Assembly: GCA_038849025.1 (NCBI GenBank)
Contig: JAWCNE010000072.1
Coordinates: 1-6,018, forward strand
From: WUQU01 sp038849025
GTDB taxonomy: Archaea > Thermoproteota > Bathyarchaeia > Bathyarchaeales > Bathycorpusculaceae
Length of the DNA: 6,018 nucleotides
Direction of reading: 5' to 3'
In this document: piece by piece, positions 1 to 4,520 of the stretch
Position numbering within the stretch: position 1 is the first letter of the stretch
Layout: the number at the start of each line of letters is the position of its first letter
Program-made: the position numbers and the translations under genes
Notes under the pieces: model-generated
Databases searched by the model: none
What the model was told of the DNA's origin: nothing
Seen by the model: only the letters and a program-made list of their open reading frames with translations

Positions 1-29
1 TACTTGCTAAACGATCAAATGTGATGTTC

Positions 30-221
30 ATGAATAAAAATATCCGTGGAAAAAAGCGAAAAGAAATTTTTGAAATAATTAAAAAGGCAAAAAGGATTTC
101 GCTCAAAGAAATTAAAGCCTCAACTAACATAAATTATAATACGGTCAGAAGCTCAGTCATAGGCCTTACAAAAGCTGGATTGATAGAACGCATTGATAGA
201 GGCGTATACAAGGCCAAGTAA
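30..221 (+). CDS. Small winged helix-turn-helix DNA-binding protein
   Basis: A basic protein of about 63 residues that looks like a single winged-helix DNA-binding domain. A lysine/arginine-rich N-terminus leads into a first helix (EIFEIIKKAK), then a helix-turn-helix (SLKEIKASTNINYNTVRSSV), then a wing-like end (GLIERIDRGVYK). This is the MarR/ArsR-like fold used by many archaeal and viral transcription regulators. No effector domain is present. Three candidate starts lie close together: GTG 21, ATG 24 and ATG 30. ATG 30 is chosen because GTGAT at 21-25 is a plausible Shine-Dalgarno match to the archaeal 16S tail. The frame is open to the left window edge, so a longer protein cut by the window is possible. 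The stop at 219-221 lies 4 bp from the stop of the convergent gene 226-813. Its target is unknown; a regulator of the mobile element is an inference from context. Confidence 0.65.
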   Translation: MNKNIRGKKRKEIFEIIKKAKRISLKEIKASTNINYNTVRSSVIGLTKAGLIERIDRGVYKAK

Positions 222-225
222 TCTT

Positions 226-813
226 TTATACAGCCCCTCCAGCCCTTTTGACTGGTAGAACATCTAAGTTAGCTCTTATGAACGCTTCTACTGGATGCAA
301 ACCAAGGGCTACATTGCAGAATAGTGACATGGCTAATTGGCTTCCAGATCTATTCGGCGGTGGCTTTATGCCGCACTTTTGAAAAATTTCATCGATTTCC
401 CTTTGCCTGCTTTCGGGTCTTCCTACAAAATTAACATCTTCCTGTTCGAGTATCCAGTTTAAGCCATACAAAATATACTCAAGACTGTAACCGGGCAATT
501 GAGACGTTAAGTTTTGATATTTATTTAAGACGTCCTGAACAGGTTTTCTATGCCATATTTCAACTATGGCCTCTAAAACCTTCATAGCTTTTCCTTTGTC
601 AGCACAGGCTTTACCGAAAAAATCGATCACGAAATGAGCATGTTTGGGCGTTAAAGACCTAACTGTTGGAGTAGTTTGAAAAATGGTTTTCACTTTAAAG
701 TCTTTTTCAGACTTCTTGTTTTCGGTTTTTACAATATACCATCCATTTGAAAGCTTTACTACAGCTAAAATCCGCTTTTTCCTTAGGTATTCACCAACTT
801 TTATTTCTCGCAT
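226..813 (-). CDS. Hypothetical protein (195 aa), unrecognised, in putative mobile element
   Basis: I do not recognise this protein. It is predicted soluble, with no signal peptide or membrane segment. Residues about 1-50 look beta-rich and basic, with GWYIVKTENKK suggesting a small strand-rich module. Residues about 55-195 look helical and include HFVIDFFGKACADKGKAM, an aromatic/acidic stretch (YILYGLNWILEQEDVNF) and a C-terminal helical part with SLFCNVALGLHPVEAFI. No nuclease, methylase or toxin motif is obvious. The ATG at 813-811 is supported by a GAGG Shine-Dalgarno (821-824 on the plus strand), 7 nt away. It is transcribed divergently from the RHH/methyltransferase operon, which makes a functional link such as a restriction or accessory partner possible, but nothing in the sequence demonstrates it. 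It converges with the winged-helix gene on its left. Confidence is good that it is a gene and nil on function. Confidence 0.75.
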   Translation of the reverse strand: MREIKVGEYLRKKRILAVVKLSNGWYIVKTENKKSEKDFKVKTIFQTTPTVRSLTPKHAHFVIDFFGKACADKGKAMKVLEAIVEIWHRKPVQDVLNKYQNLTSQLPGYSLEYILYGLNWILEQEDVNFVGRPESRQREIDEIFQKCGIKPPPNRSGSQLAMSLFCNVALGLHPVEAFIRANLDVLPVKRAGGAV

Positions 814-831
814 GTAAGAGCCTCAAATTGA

Positions 832-840
832 CTTTTATAT
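832..840 (-). promoter_or_regulatory. Candidate TATA box for the 226-813 gene
   Basis: On the minus strand the sequence reads ATATAAAAG, a good archaeal TATA element, centred about 23 nt upstream of the ATG at 813. At normal spacing the transcript would start at or next to the ATG, giving a leaderless message. That conflicts with the GAGG Shine-Dalgarno at 821-824. A second T-rich element around 880-887 (minus strand TTTTTATC) would allow a leader that includes the Shine-Dalgarno. A short inverted repeat, ATCAT-GT-ATGAT at 839-850, adjoins the TATA and could be an operator. Confidence 0.4.
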
Positions 841-902
841 CATGTATGATGCCAGATTGGATTCATATTCGTCTCAACATGATAAAAAGCTTGCTAAATA
901 AA

Positions 903-910
903 CTTTATAA
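903..910 (+). promoter_or_regulatory. TATA box for the RHH-methyltransferase operon
   Basis: CTTTATAA preceded by the A-rich ATAAA fits an archaeal BRE/TATA element. It predicts transcription starting near 932-934, giving a leader of about 10 nt before the ATG at 944. It lies in the 130-bp divergent intergenic region, and its 3' part overlaps an inverted repeat (907-926), so a repressor bound there would block TBP/TFB. Confidence 0.55.
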
Positions 911-930
911 GTAGAAAACAACTTATCTAC
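907..930. promoter_or_regulatory. Overlapping inverted repeats, candidate operator
   Basis: Two interleaved inverted repeats are visible. ATAAGT (907-912) pairs with ACTTAT (921-926), and GTAGA (911-915) pairs with TCTAC (926-930). They cover the end of the TATA box and reach almost to the predicted transcription start, immediately before a gene for an RHH-like DNA-binding protein. Autoregulation by that protein is a reasonable inference but has not been shown. The ATCTAC half-site recurs in the perfect palindrome at 2425-2442. Confidence 0.35.
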
Positions 931-943
931 ATATTCGATTTTA

Positions 944-1093
944 ATGGGACAATTAAACCTTAAAGTTGACGATGAGCTTGAGAAGGAATTTCGAAGAGTC
1001 GCAGCGGAGAGGTTTGAGGCAAGGAAAGGCTTTCTGAAAAAGGCTATAGAAGAAGCGCTTTGGGAATGGGTGAAAAAGAACAAGAGGAAGTAA
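944..1093 (+). CDS. Ribbon-helix-helix (Arc/MetJ/CopG-like) small DNA-binding protein
   Basis: A 49-residue protein whose layout matches a minimal ribbon-helix-helix regulator. A short N-terminal strand with alternating pattern (GQLNLKVDDEL) would make the DNA-contacting ribbon. It is followed by a first helix (EKEFRRVAAERF), a lysine/glycine turn (EARKGF) and a second amphipathic helix (LKKAIEEALWEWVKK). RHH proteins act as dimers and usually repress their own operons; many are antitoxins. The ATG at 944 follows a TATA box at 903-910 at a distance giving a near-leaderless message. The stop at 1091-1093 is 2 nt before the methyltransferase ATG, and the Shine-Dalgarno for that gene lies inside the last codons here, so the two are almost certainly co-transcribed and translationally coupled. 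No toxin is evident, so a repressor controlling methylase dose is the simplest reading. The fold assignment rests on pattern only. Confidence 0.7.
   Translation: MGQLNLKVDDELEKEFRRVAAERFEARKGFLKKAIEEALWEWVKKNKRK
1083..1090 (+). promoter_or_regulatory. Shine-Dalgarno deciding the methyltransferase start
   Basis: AGAGGAAG lies just upstream of ATG 1096, inside the last codons of the RHH gene. The longer in-frame starts (TTG 1060, ATG 1066) have no comparable site and would overlap the RHH gene, so the shorter protein is preferred. Confidence 0.6.
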
Positions 1094-1095
1094 TT

Positions 1096-2289
1096 ATGCA
1101 GAAGAGCTACATTTCGATGAGAGAAATTACAGAAGACGACTATAAAGACTTCATCAAAACGCATAATGAGATAACGATAGAAAATGTCAAAGTCAAAATT
1201 GGGCAGCCAAAGAAAATAATTGAATATCAACCAAAGGATTTTGAACTTGAAACAACTAATGTCTGGTCTTTCCCGGAAAGAGGAACATGGGCAACCCATC
1301 AAGGGAACTTCAGAGGAAACTGGCCTCCCCAAATGGCAAGAAACCTGATTCTCAGATATTCTAAACCAGGCGAAACAGTTTTGGACCAAATGTGCGGCTC
1401 AGGAACAACATTAATAGAATGCAAACTCTTGGGCAGAAACGCTATAGGTGTGGACATAAATCCAGATTGCGTAATGCTCACACGAGACAGGTTGAACTTC
1501 AATTATACACCTCTTGACCCAAACTACCCAACAATCATGATAAAAACCTATGTTGGCGATGCAAGAAACCTAAATCTAATAGACGACGAATCAATTCACC
1601 TCGTAGCTACACATCCACCTTATGCAAACATCATACCTTACTCCAAAGAAAACAGAGTTTCAGGCGATTTATCCGCAGTGCACAGCATTGACGAATACGT
1701 AAATGGAATGAGAGAAATAGCGAAGGAAAGCTACAGAGTGTTAAAGCCTGGAAGGTTCTGCGCAATACTCGTTGGGGACACGAGAAGACACAGACATCAC
1801 GTTCCAATAGCCTTCAGAACCATGCAAGCTTTTCTCGAAGCCGGCTTCATCCTGCGAGAAGACATAGTAAAATATCAATGGAAGACAAAAACAACAAGGG
1901 AAAAATGGGGAGGTCTAACAAAAGTAGCAGAAGAATGCTGGGTGGACATAGACAAAAAAACCAAAAAATACTACATGGACTTTTACCTTCTGTATTATGA
2001 ACACCTATTCGTATTCAGAAAACCAGAGAAAGACGAGAATATACGCCAGTATAAAGACAGCATAATATGGTCAAATGATAAGTCATTAAATAGTCAGATT
2101 CTGCATACAGAAACTCGACAGAACCAAACGGCTGTAACAAACATGGAAATTTTCGAAACTAAATTAAACCCTTATGGCTTCATATATATTCCGAGGAACG
2201 CCTTACCAAAACTTCCATTTAAACCATGTGATAAGCTTTGCCTGAGGATAGATAACAGAAATAGGTGCGTAATAATAGCAGAGGCATAA
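1096..2289 (+). CDS. DNA methyltransferase (N4-cytosine/N6-adenine type) with AbrB-like C-terminal domain
   Basis: A 397-residue SAM-dependent DNA amino-methyltransferase. Residues 56-90 (VWSFPERGTWATH onward) form the conserved lead-in of this archaeal methylase group. The SAM-binding motif I is LDQMCGSGTT (96-105), followed by GVDINP (118-123). The catalytic motif IV is THPPY (172-176), a variant of the usual D/S-PPY. RVLKPG (214-219) and YYEHLFVFRKP (300-310) are typical later strands of the fold. The order (motif I before IV) excludes the beta class. Residues about 350-397 (ETKLNPYGFIYIPRNALPKL onward) resemble an AbrB/MazE-type swapped-hairpin DNA-binding domain. ATG 1096 is preferred over TTG 1060 because of the AGAGGAAG Shine-Dalgarno at 1083-1090. 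The gene follows the RHH gene by 2 nt. No cognate endonuclease is visible, so it is probably an orphan methylase; its target sequence cannot be read from the protein. Confidence 0.85.
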   Translation: MQKSYISMREITEDDYKDFIKTHNEITIENVKVKIGQPKKIIEYQPKDFELETTNVWSFPERGTWATHQGNFRGNWPPQMARNLILRYSKPGETVLDQMCGSGTTLIECKLLGRNAIGVDINPDCVMLTRDRLNFNYTPLDPNYPTIMIKTYVGDARNLNLIDDESIHLVATHPPYANIIPYSKENRVSGDLSAVHSIDEYVNGMREIAKESYRVLKPGRFCAILVGDTRRHRHHVPIAFRTMQAFLEAGFILREDIVKYQWKTKTTREKWGGLTKVAEECWVDIDKKTKKYYMDFYLLYYEHLFVFRKPEKDENIRQYKDSIIWSNDKSLNSQILHTETRQNQTAVTNMEIFETKLNPYGFIYIPRNALPKLPFKPCDKLCLRIDNRNRCVIIAEA

Positions 2290-2668
2290 TTAAGCTCTCC
2301 AATAAACAAATGTTTTAAATCCCCCTAAATCAAATCTCAGATACAACTTCTTGCATTCGATATATAGAGATAACGCAACCATCCAATTGAAACCATTCAT
2401 TTGATGTGATAGGTTCCCAAATCTAATCTACATTGGTAGATTGCTTTACAGTTATCTTTGCCTTGTCAGAAACCGATGTTTTCTTTTATCTCCTTGCCAA
2501 AGTTTTCTCATCCGCAGTGTTCCTTCAATTATACGACTTAAAAATATCTTGTGGCCATTTTTGAGGTGTGCTTTTTTAAGTTGCTATTCTGGGGTTGACG
2601 CTAGTATCCTAAAAGATGTCAGGGATTATGTATGGTAGAATAGAGAACGATTTGCATTCATTTTAATA
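2290..2668. other. Gene-poor stretch of the element with possible decayed coding sequence
   Basis: About 380 AT-rich bases with no convincing gene. On the minus strand one frame runs from 2625 to 2452 and is interrupted by TAG at 2584-2586. The 43 codons after that TAG read protein-like and basic (for example KIFLSRIIEGTLRMRKLW) but have no good start or Shine-Dalgarno. Another minus-strand frame nearby encodes KAKITVKQSTNVD before a stop, reminiscent of the first strand of a small regulator. The 65-residue plus-strand frame over the same bases has a poor start and an unusual Ser/Cys/Leu-rich composition and is not accepted. The simplest reading is remnants of lost element genes. Confidence 0.35.
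2425..2442. repeat. Perfect palindrome with 7-bp arms
   Basis: AATCTAC-ATTG-GTAGATT is a perfect inverted repeat with a 4-nt spacer in a non-coding stretch. It could be a protein-binding dyad or a short hairpin. It is too weak and lacks a following T-run to be called a terminator. Its ATCTAC/GTAGAT half-site resembles the repeat in front of the RHH gene (GTAGA and ATCTAC at 911-930). Confidence 0.5.
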
Positions 2669-2779
2669 ATGAAAGATGGGATATCCATAAATATTTACTT
2701 GGTAAACGGGGAACCCTTCGTTTGGGGAAAGAAGAGAATAGGTGAACATCATTTTATACACTTCTGCCGAGACGTTTAA
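2669..2779 (+). CDS. Possible 36-aa microprotein or gene remnant
   Basis: A short open frame starting at ATG 2669 encodes a protein-like sequence (SINIYLVNGEPFVWGKKRI) with a plausible strand-turn-strand pattern and no low-complexity bias. It ends 14 bp before the terminal codon of the convergent integrase remnant. A run of five T residues at 2791-2795 follows the stop and could end a transcript. Against it, there is no clear Shine-Dalgarno or well-placed TATA box. The same frame is open back to the TAG at 2636-2638, so it may be the tail of a decayed longer gene. I do not recognise it. Confidence 0.25.
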   Translation: MKDGISINIYLVNGEPFVWGKKRIGEHHFIHFCRDV

Positions 2780-2793
2780 GAAAAGGGGAATTT

Positions 2794-3897
2794 TTACGCT
2801 GTTATTATTCCAGCTTTCTGCCTCAGCTCTATTACGTATTGTGCATATCTTGGATAATATTGGTCTGCTTTACGCATGAGCTTCATGTAATGCTTAGCCC
2901 CAATGCTTTTTGGAACCAGTCCTTAAATGAAGTCTGCAACGCTTTCTGGGATGTTCAGCTTCTCGCTTGTCATCGTGTCGTTGGCGAACTTCCTCAGATA
3001 CTTGGGTCTTGTTAGGTTGTGCTTCCTATGCCAGTAGGCTGCATAATGTTTGGTTATTTTACGCTCGTCACCAAGCTTTTTCAGGAGTTGATATGTATGC
3101 TCTGTCATATAACAATAATATGCCTGCTTCGCCCCTCTGAAGAAACCTATCGGCCAGCGGTAGAATCCTTCAAGCCTCTCTGGTTCTGGAAAATCATTAA
3201 AAATCTTAACGACCTCCACAAGCCTCAAAACAGAATCTAAAAGCAAATTATACACAGCCTGACCTCGAAGGGATTTTGAGGTGATCCGCCGAAGGTCCGA
3301 AACAATCTTTTCCTCTTCTGGAACCTTAACATCTATGCCCACCTCATCCTTGGGGATAGCCTTCCTCAAACCGTCAAGAAACTCTTTAAACCCGCTTGCT
3401 AGAATGTTTATCTCTAAACAATTAAACCAGGCCCTCAAAGCACGGTTCAAATGGTGCCTCTGTCCGACGGTTAAAGGAGAAAAAAGCTTCATGACATCCA
3501 AAGGAGTCCTAATAGAGTCCTTAACAAACCTGTCCAAATAGCCAATCATGTTCCTTGCATTGGCAGGCTCATAACGCTTAAACTCAACATACTGCACAAA
3601 AAACTGCCTAGTTTTAGGCCAGCTTAAAACAAATTCAACGCCCTCTTCTCCCCCAGAAGCTAAGGAGCTCAAGGCTTCACACGGCTTTTCAACACGCGCC
3701 ATTAACTCTCGAAGCCTATCCCCGCCTTCTAGGCTCGACGCTAAAGAGGCAAAAGCCCTTGCCTGTTCTTCAACACGCCTTTTTAACTCTTCCACCCGCT
3801 CTCCAGTCACAGGGCCGTCCTCCCACCATAACCGGGACCGTCCCAGGACCGTCCCAAACGCCAGAGTATAAAGCAACCTTTTACGGGCTGCTTTCAC
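2794..3897 (-). pseudogene. SSV-type archaeal tyrosine integrase, interrupted by in-frame TAA before the catalytic Tyr
   Basis: A tyrosine recombinase of the archaeal SSV integrase family, which catalyses site-specific insertion of viruses and plasmids at tRNA genes. GTG 3897 begins 324 codons up to a TAA at 2923-2925. The same frame then continues for 42 codons to a second TAA at 2794-2796. Residues about 30-75 form a charged, probably coiled-coil segment, about 95-165 the core-binding domain, and about 185 onward the catalytic domain. Visible active-site residues are Arg225 (VLRLVEVVK), Lys257 (RGAKQAYY) and Arg302 (KYLRK; SSV1 also has KYFRK here). After the stop comes GLVPKSIGAKHYMKL with the catalytic Tyr at codon 337. 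SSV1 has DFIQGRKP where this gene has DFI-stop-GLVP, so a single CAA to TAA change explains the break. The gene starts 18 bp after the tRNA-Arg 3' end, and the frame is open back through the tRNA. Confidence 0.85.
3834..3856. repeat. Tandem 11-bp dyad repeat inside the integrase 5' region
   Basis: GGACCGTCCCA occurs twice without a gap (3835-3845 and 3846-3856). Each copy is almost a palindrome around a central C; the first is perfect as GGGAC-C-GTCCC (3834-3844). A related GGCCGTCC lies at 3813-3820. The 11-bp unit is not a multiple of three, so the repeat is not a protein repeat. It sits 59-81 bp inside the tRNA 3' end, where arm-type integrase sites are often found. That role is an inference. 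Confidence 0.5.
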
Positions 3898-3914
3898 TGA
3901 AAGCGTCTTTTTAA

Positions 3915-3960
3915 TGGCGGGTCCGCCGGGATTTGAACCCGGGATCTCCGGCTTAGAAGG
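3915..3960 (-). other. Probable integration (att) region in the 3' half of tRNA-Arg
   Basis: SSV-type integrases recombine within the 3' half of a tRNA gene, and the element carries a copy that restores the tRNA. Here the integrase begins 18 bp past the tRNA end, so this end of the element most likely lies within the T-arm to anticodon region. No second copy of this tRNA segment is visible elsewhere in the window, so the other att and the exact core length cannot be set. Confidence 0.45.
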
Positions 3961-3970
3961 CCGACGCGCT

Positions 3971-3985
3971 TTTTGGATTATTCTT
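3971..3985 (-). other. Non-canonical archaeal tRNA intron in the D-loop
   Basis: The inferred intron is AAGAATAATCCAAAA. A relaxed bulge-helix-bulge can be drawn: TTGG (5' exon) pairs with CCAA (intron) as a 4-bp central helix, with 3-nt bulges ACA and AAA on opposite strands, closed by the D-stem GCGC pairs. Cutting inside both bulges (AC/A and AA/A) restores a standard D-loop. Archaeal splicing endonuclease would be the enzyme. The exact cut sites are inferred and could shift by a base or two. Confidence 0.75.
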
Positions 3986-4021
3986 GTCCAAGCTGCGCCA
4001 CGGACCCTCCTGCTGAGTTTC

Positions 4022-4030
4022 TTATTTAAA
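4022..4030 (-). promoter_or_regulatory. Candidate TATA box for tRNA-Arg
   Basis: The minus strand reads TTTAAATAA, 15-23 nt upstream of the tRNA 5' end, consistent with a transcript starting at or very near the mature tRNA end. An alternative AT-rich element (ACATATTTC, about 4037-4045) would give a leader of about 10 nt. The intergenic region 4008-4136 also holds the divergent promoter of the 4137-4517 gene. Confidence 0.4.
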
Positions 4031-4092
4031 GCGTCAGAAATATGTTTTATCTTCAGTTTTTACGTGTGCTACTGGAAGATTTTTGCTTAAAA

Positions 4093-4100
4093 CTTTTAAG
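4093..4100 (+). promoter_or_regulatory. TATA box for the 4137-4517 gene
   Basis: AAAA followed by CTTTTAAG is a typical archaeal BRE/TATA arrangement. It predicts transcription from about 4121-4123, so the short leader would just include the strong Shine-Dalgarno GGGGGAGG at 4125-4132 before the TTG start. Confidence 0.55.
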
Positions 4101-4124
4101 GACGATGTTTTCTTGTATTATTAA

Positions 4125-4132
4125 GGGGGAGG
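4125..4132 (+). promoter_or_regulatory. Strong Shine-Dalgarno deciding a TTG start
   Basis: GGGGGAGG ends 4 nt before TTG 4137. An in-frame TAA at 4122-4124 excludes any earlier start, and the next ATG is about 37 codons in, so TTG is the start despite being a rare codon. Confidence 0.7.
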
Positions 4133-4136
4133 CAGC

Positions 4137-4517
4137 TTGTCTGAGAATAGGATAGGCGAAGTTCCTATCCCCCTTATAAACTATATATCCCTCATTAAAT
4201 ATCGTAGGTCACCTTATTATGATATAGTTAAACATCTTTTAATAGAGATGGAGATGCACTACGCAAGAGCTGGCAGAGAGGGATCAGAAGTTATTTACAC
4301 AATTAATCCAAGGATGCTGCAGGAGGCTATTGAGGAGAGGTTAAAAAGCGAGAAGGTAACAACTGTGAATATTTGTAGGACGATTTTAGCCCTTTTGTAT
4401 GGCTCTAGGCTTCGCGAAGATAGGGACTTTTATGTTACAACTACAAGTGGTGGAAGGAAAAACTATCACATTCGCGTTAATCCGCGGACGTTAAACACTT
4501 TGAAAAGTTTCCTTTGA
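4137..4517 (+). CDS. Hypothetical archaeal protein (126 aa)
   Basis: I do not recognise this protein. It is soluble, with no signal or membrane segment. The N-terminal half looks helical (YYDIVKHLLIEMEMHYARAG, then RMLQEAIEERL). The middle (VTTVNICRTILALLYGSRL) could be the recognition region of a helix-turn-helix. The C-terminus (YVTTTSGGRKNYHIRVNPRT) has a basic beta-hairpin look, which together would suit a small winged-helix nucleic-acid-binding protein; this is inference from pattern only. TTG 4137 is the start, supported by GGGGGAGG and an upstream in-frame stop. It has its own promoter, is divergent from tRNA-Arg and converges on leuS with 3 bp between stops. Its place on the leuS side of the tRNA suggests a resident chromosomal gene, not element cargo. 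Confidence 0.8.
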   Translation: MSENRIGEVPIPLINYISLIKYRRSPYYDIVKHLLIEMEMHYARAGREGSEVIYTINPRMLQEAIEERLKSEKVTTVNICRTILALLYGSRLREDRDFYVTTTSGGRKNYHIRVNPRTLNTLKSFL

Positions 4518-4520
4518 TGG

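Larger units (their letters stand above)
3915..4007 (-). tRNA. tRNA-Arg (anticodon UCU) with a 15-nt D-loop intron and encoded CCA
   Basis: The minus strand folds into a complete cloverleaf: acceptor GGGTCCG with CGGACCC, D-stem GCGC with GCGC, anticodon stem TCGGC with GCCGG (first pair T-G), T-stem CCGGG with CCCGG, and T-loop TTCAAAT. The anticodon loop CTTCTAA carries TCT (3957-3955), so it reads AGA. The variable loop has 5 nt, the discriminator is G and CCA is encoded. The D-loop is 25 nt instead of about 10. Removing 15 nt leaves AGCTTGGACA and a normal 78-nt tRNA. The gene stands at the junction between leuS-side host sequence and the integrase, and its 3' half is the probable integration target. 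Confidence 0.93.

Noticed and set aside
847..915. 22-codon plus-strand frame starting ATGATGCCAGATTGG
   Set aside because: No Shine-Dalgarno, it overlaps the operon promoter, and it is too short to support.
1060..1095. Longer methyltransferase starts (TTG 1060, ATG 1066)
   Set aside because: They would overlap the RHH gene, lack a Shine-Dalgarno, and add non-conserved charged residues; ATG 1096 has AGAGGAAG at good spacing.
874..1389. 171-codon minus-strand open frame opposite the RHH gene and the methylase 5' end
   Set aside because: It lies antisense to two well-supported genes and its translation is Phe/Ser/Leu-rich with no domain, as expected for the shadow of an A-rich coding strand.
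2441..2638. 65-codon plus-strand open frame after the methylase
   Set aside because: TTG start without Shine-Dalgarno, Ser/Cys/Leu-rich composition, begins inside a palindrome, and the opposite strand reads more protein-like.
2923..2925. TAA recoded as glutamine in this organism
   Set aside because: Other genes here (the winged-helix gene, RHH, methylase, 226-813 and the integrase end) stop cleanly at TAA, so a genome-wide reassignment is not supported.
3019..3541. Two plus-strand open frames (3019-3240 and 3281-3541) within the integrase region
   Set aside because: Both are antisense to conserved integrase codons and show no independent start signals or domain.
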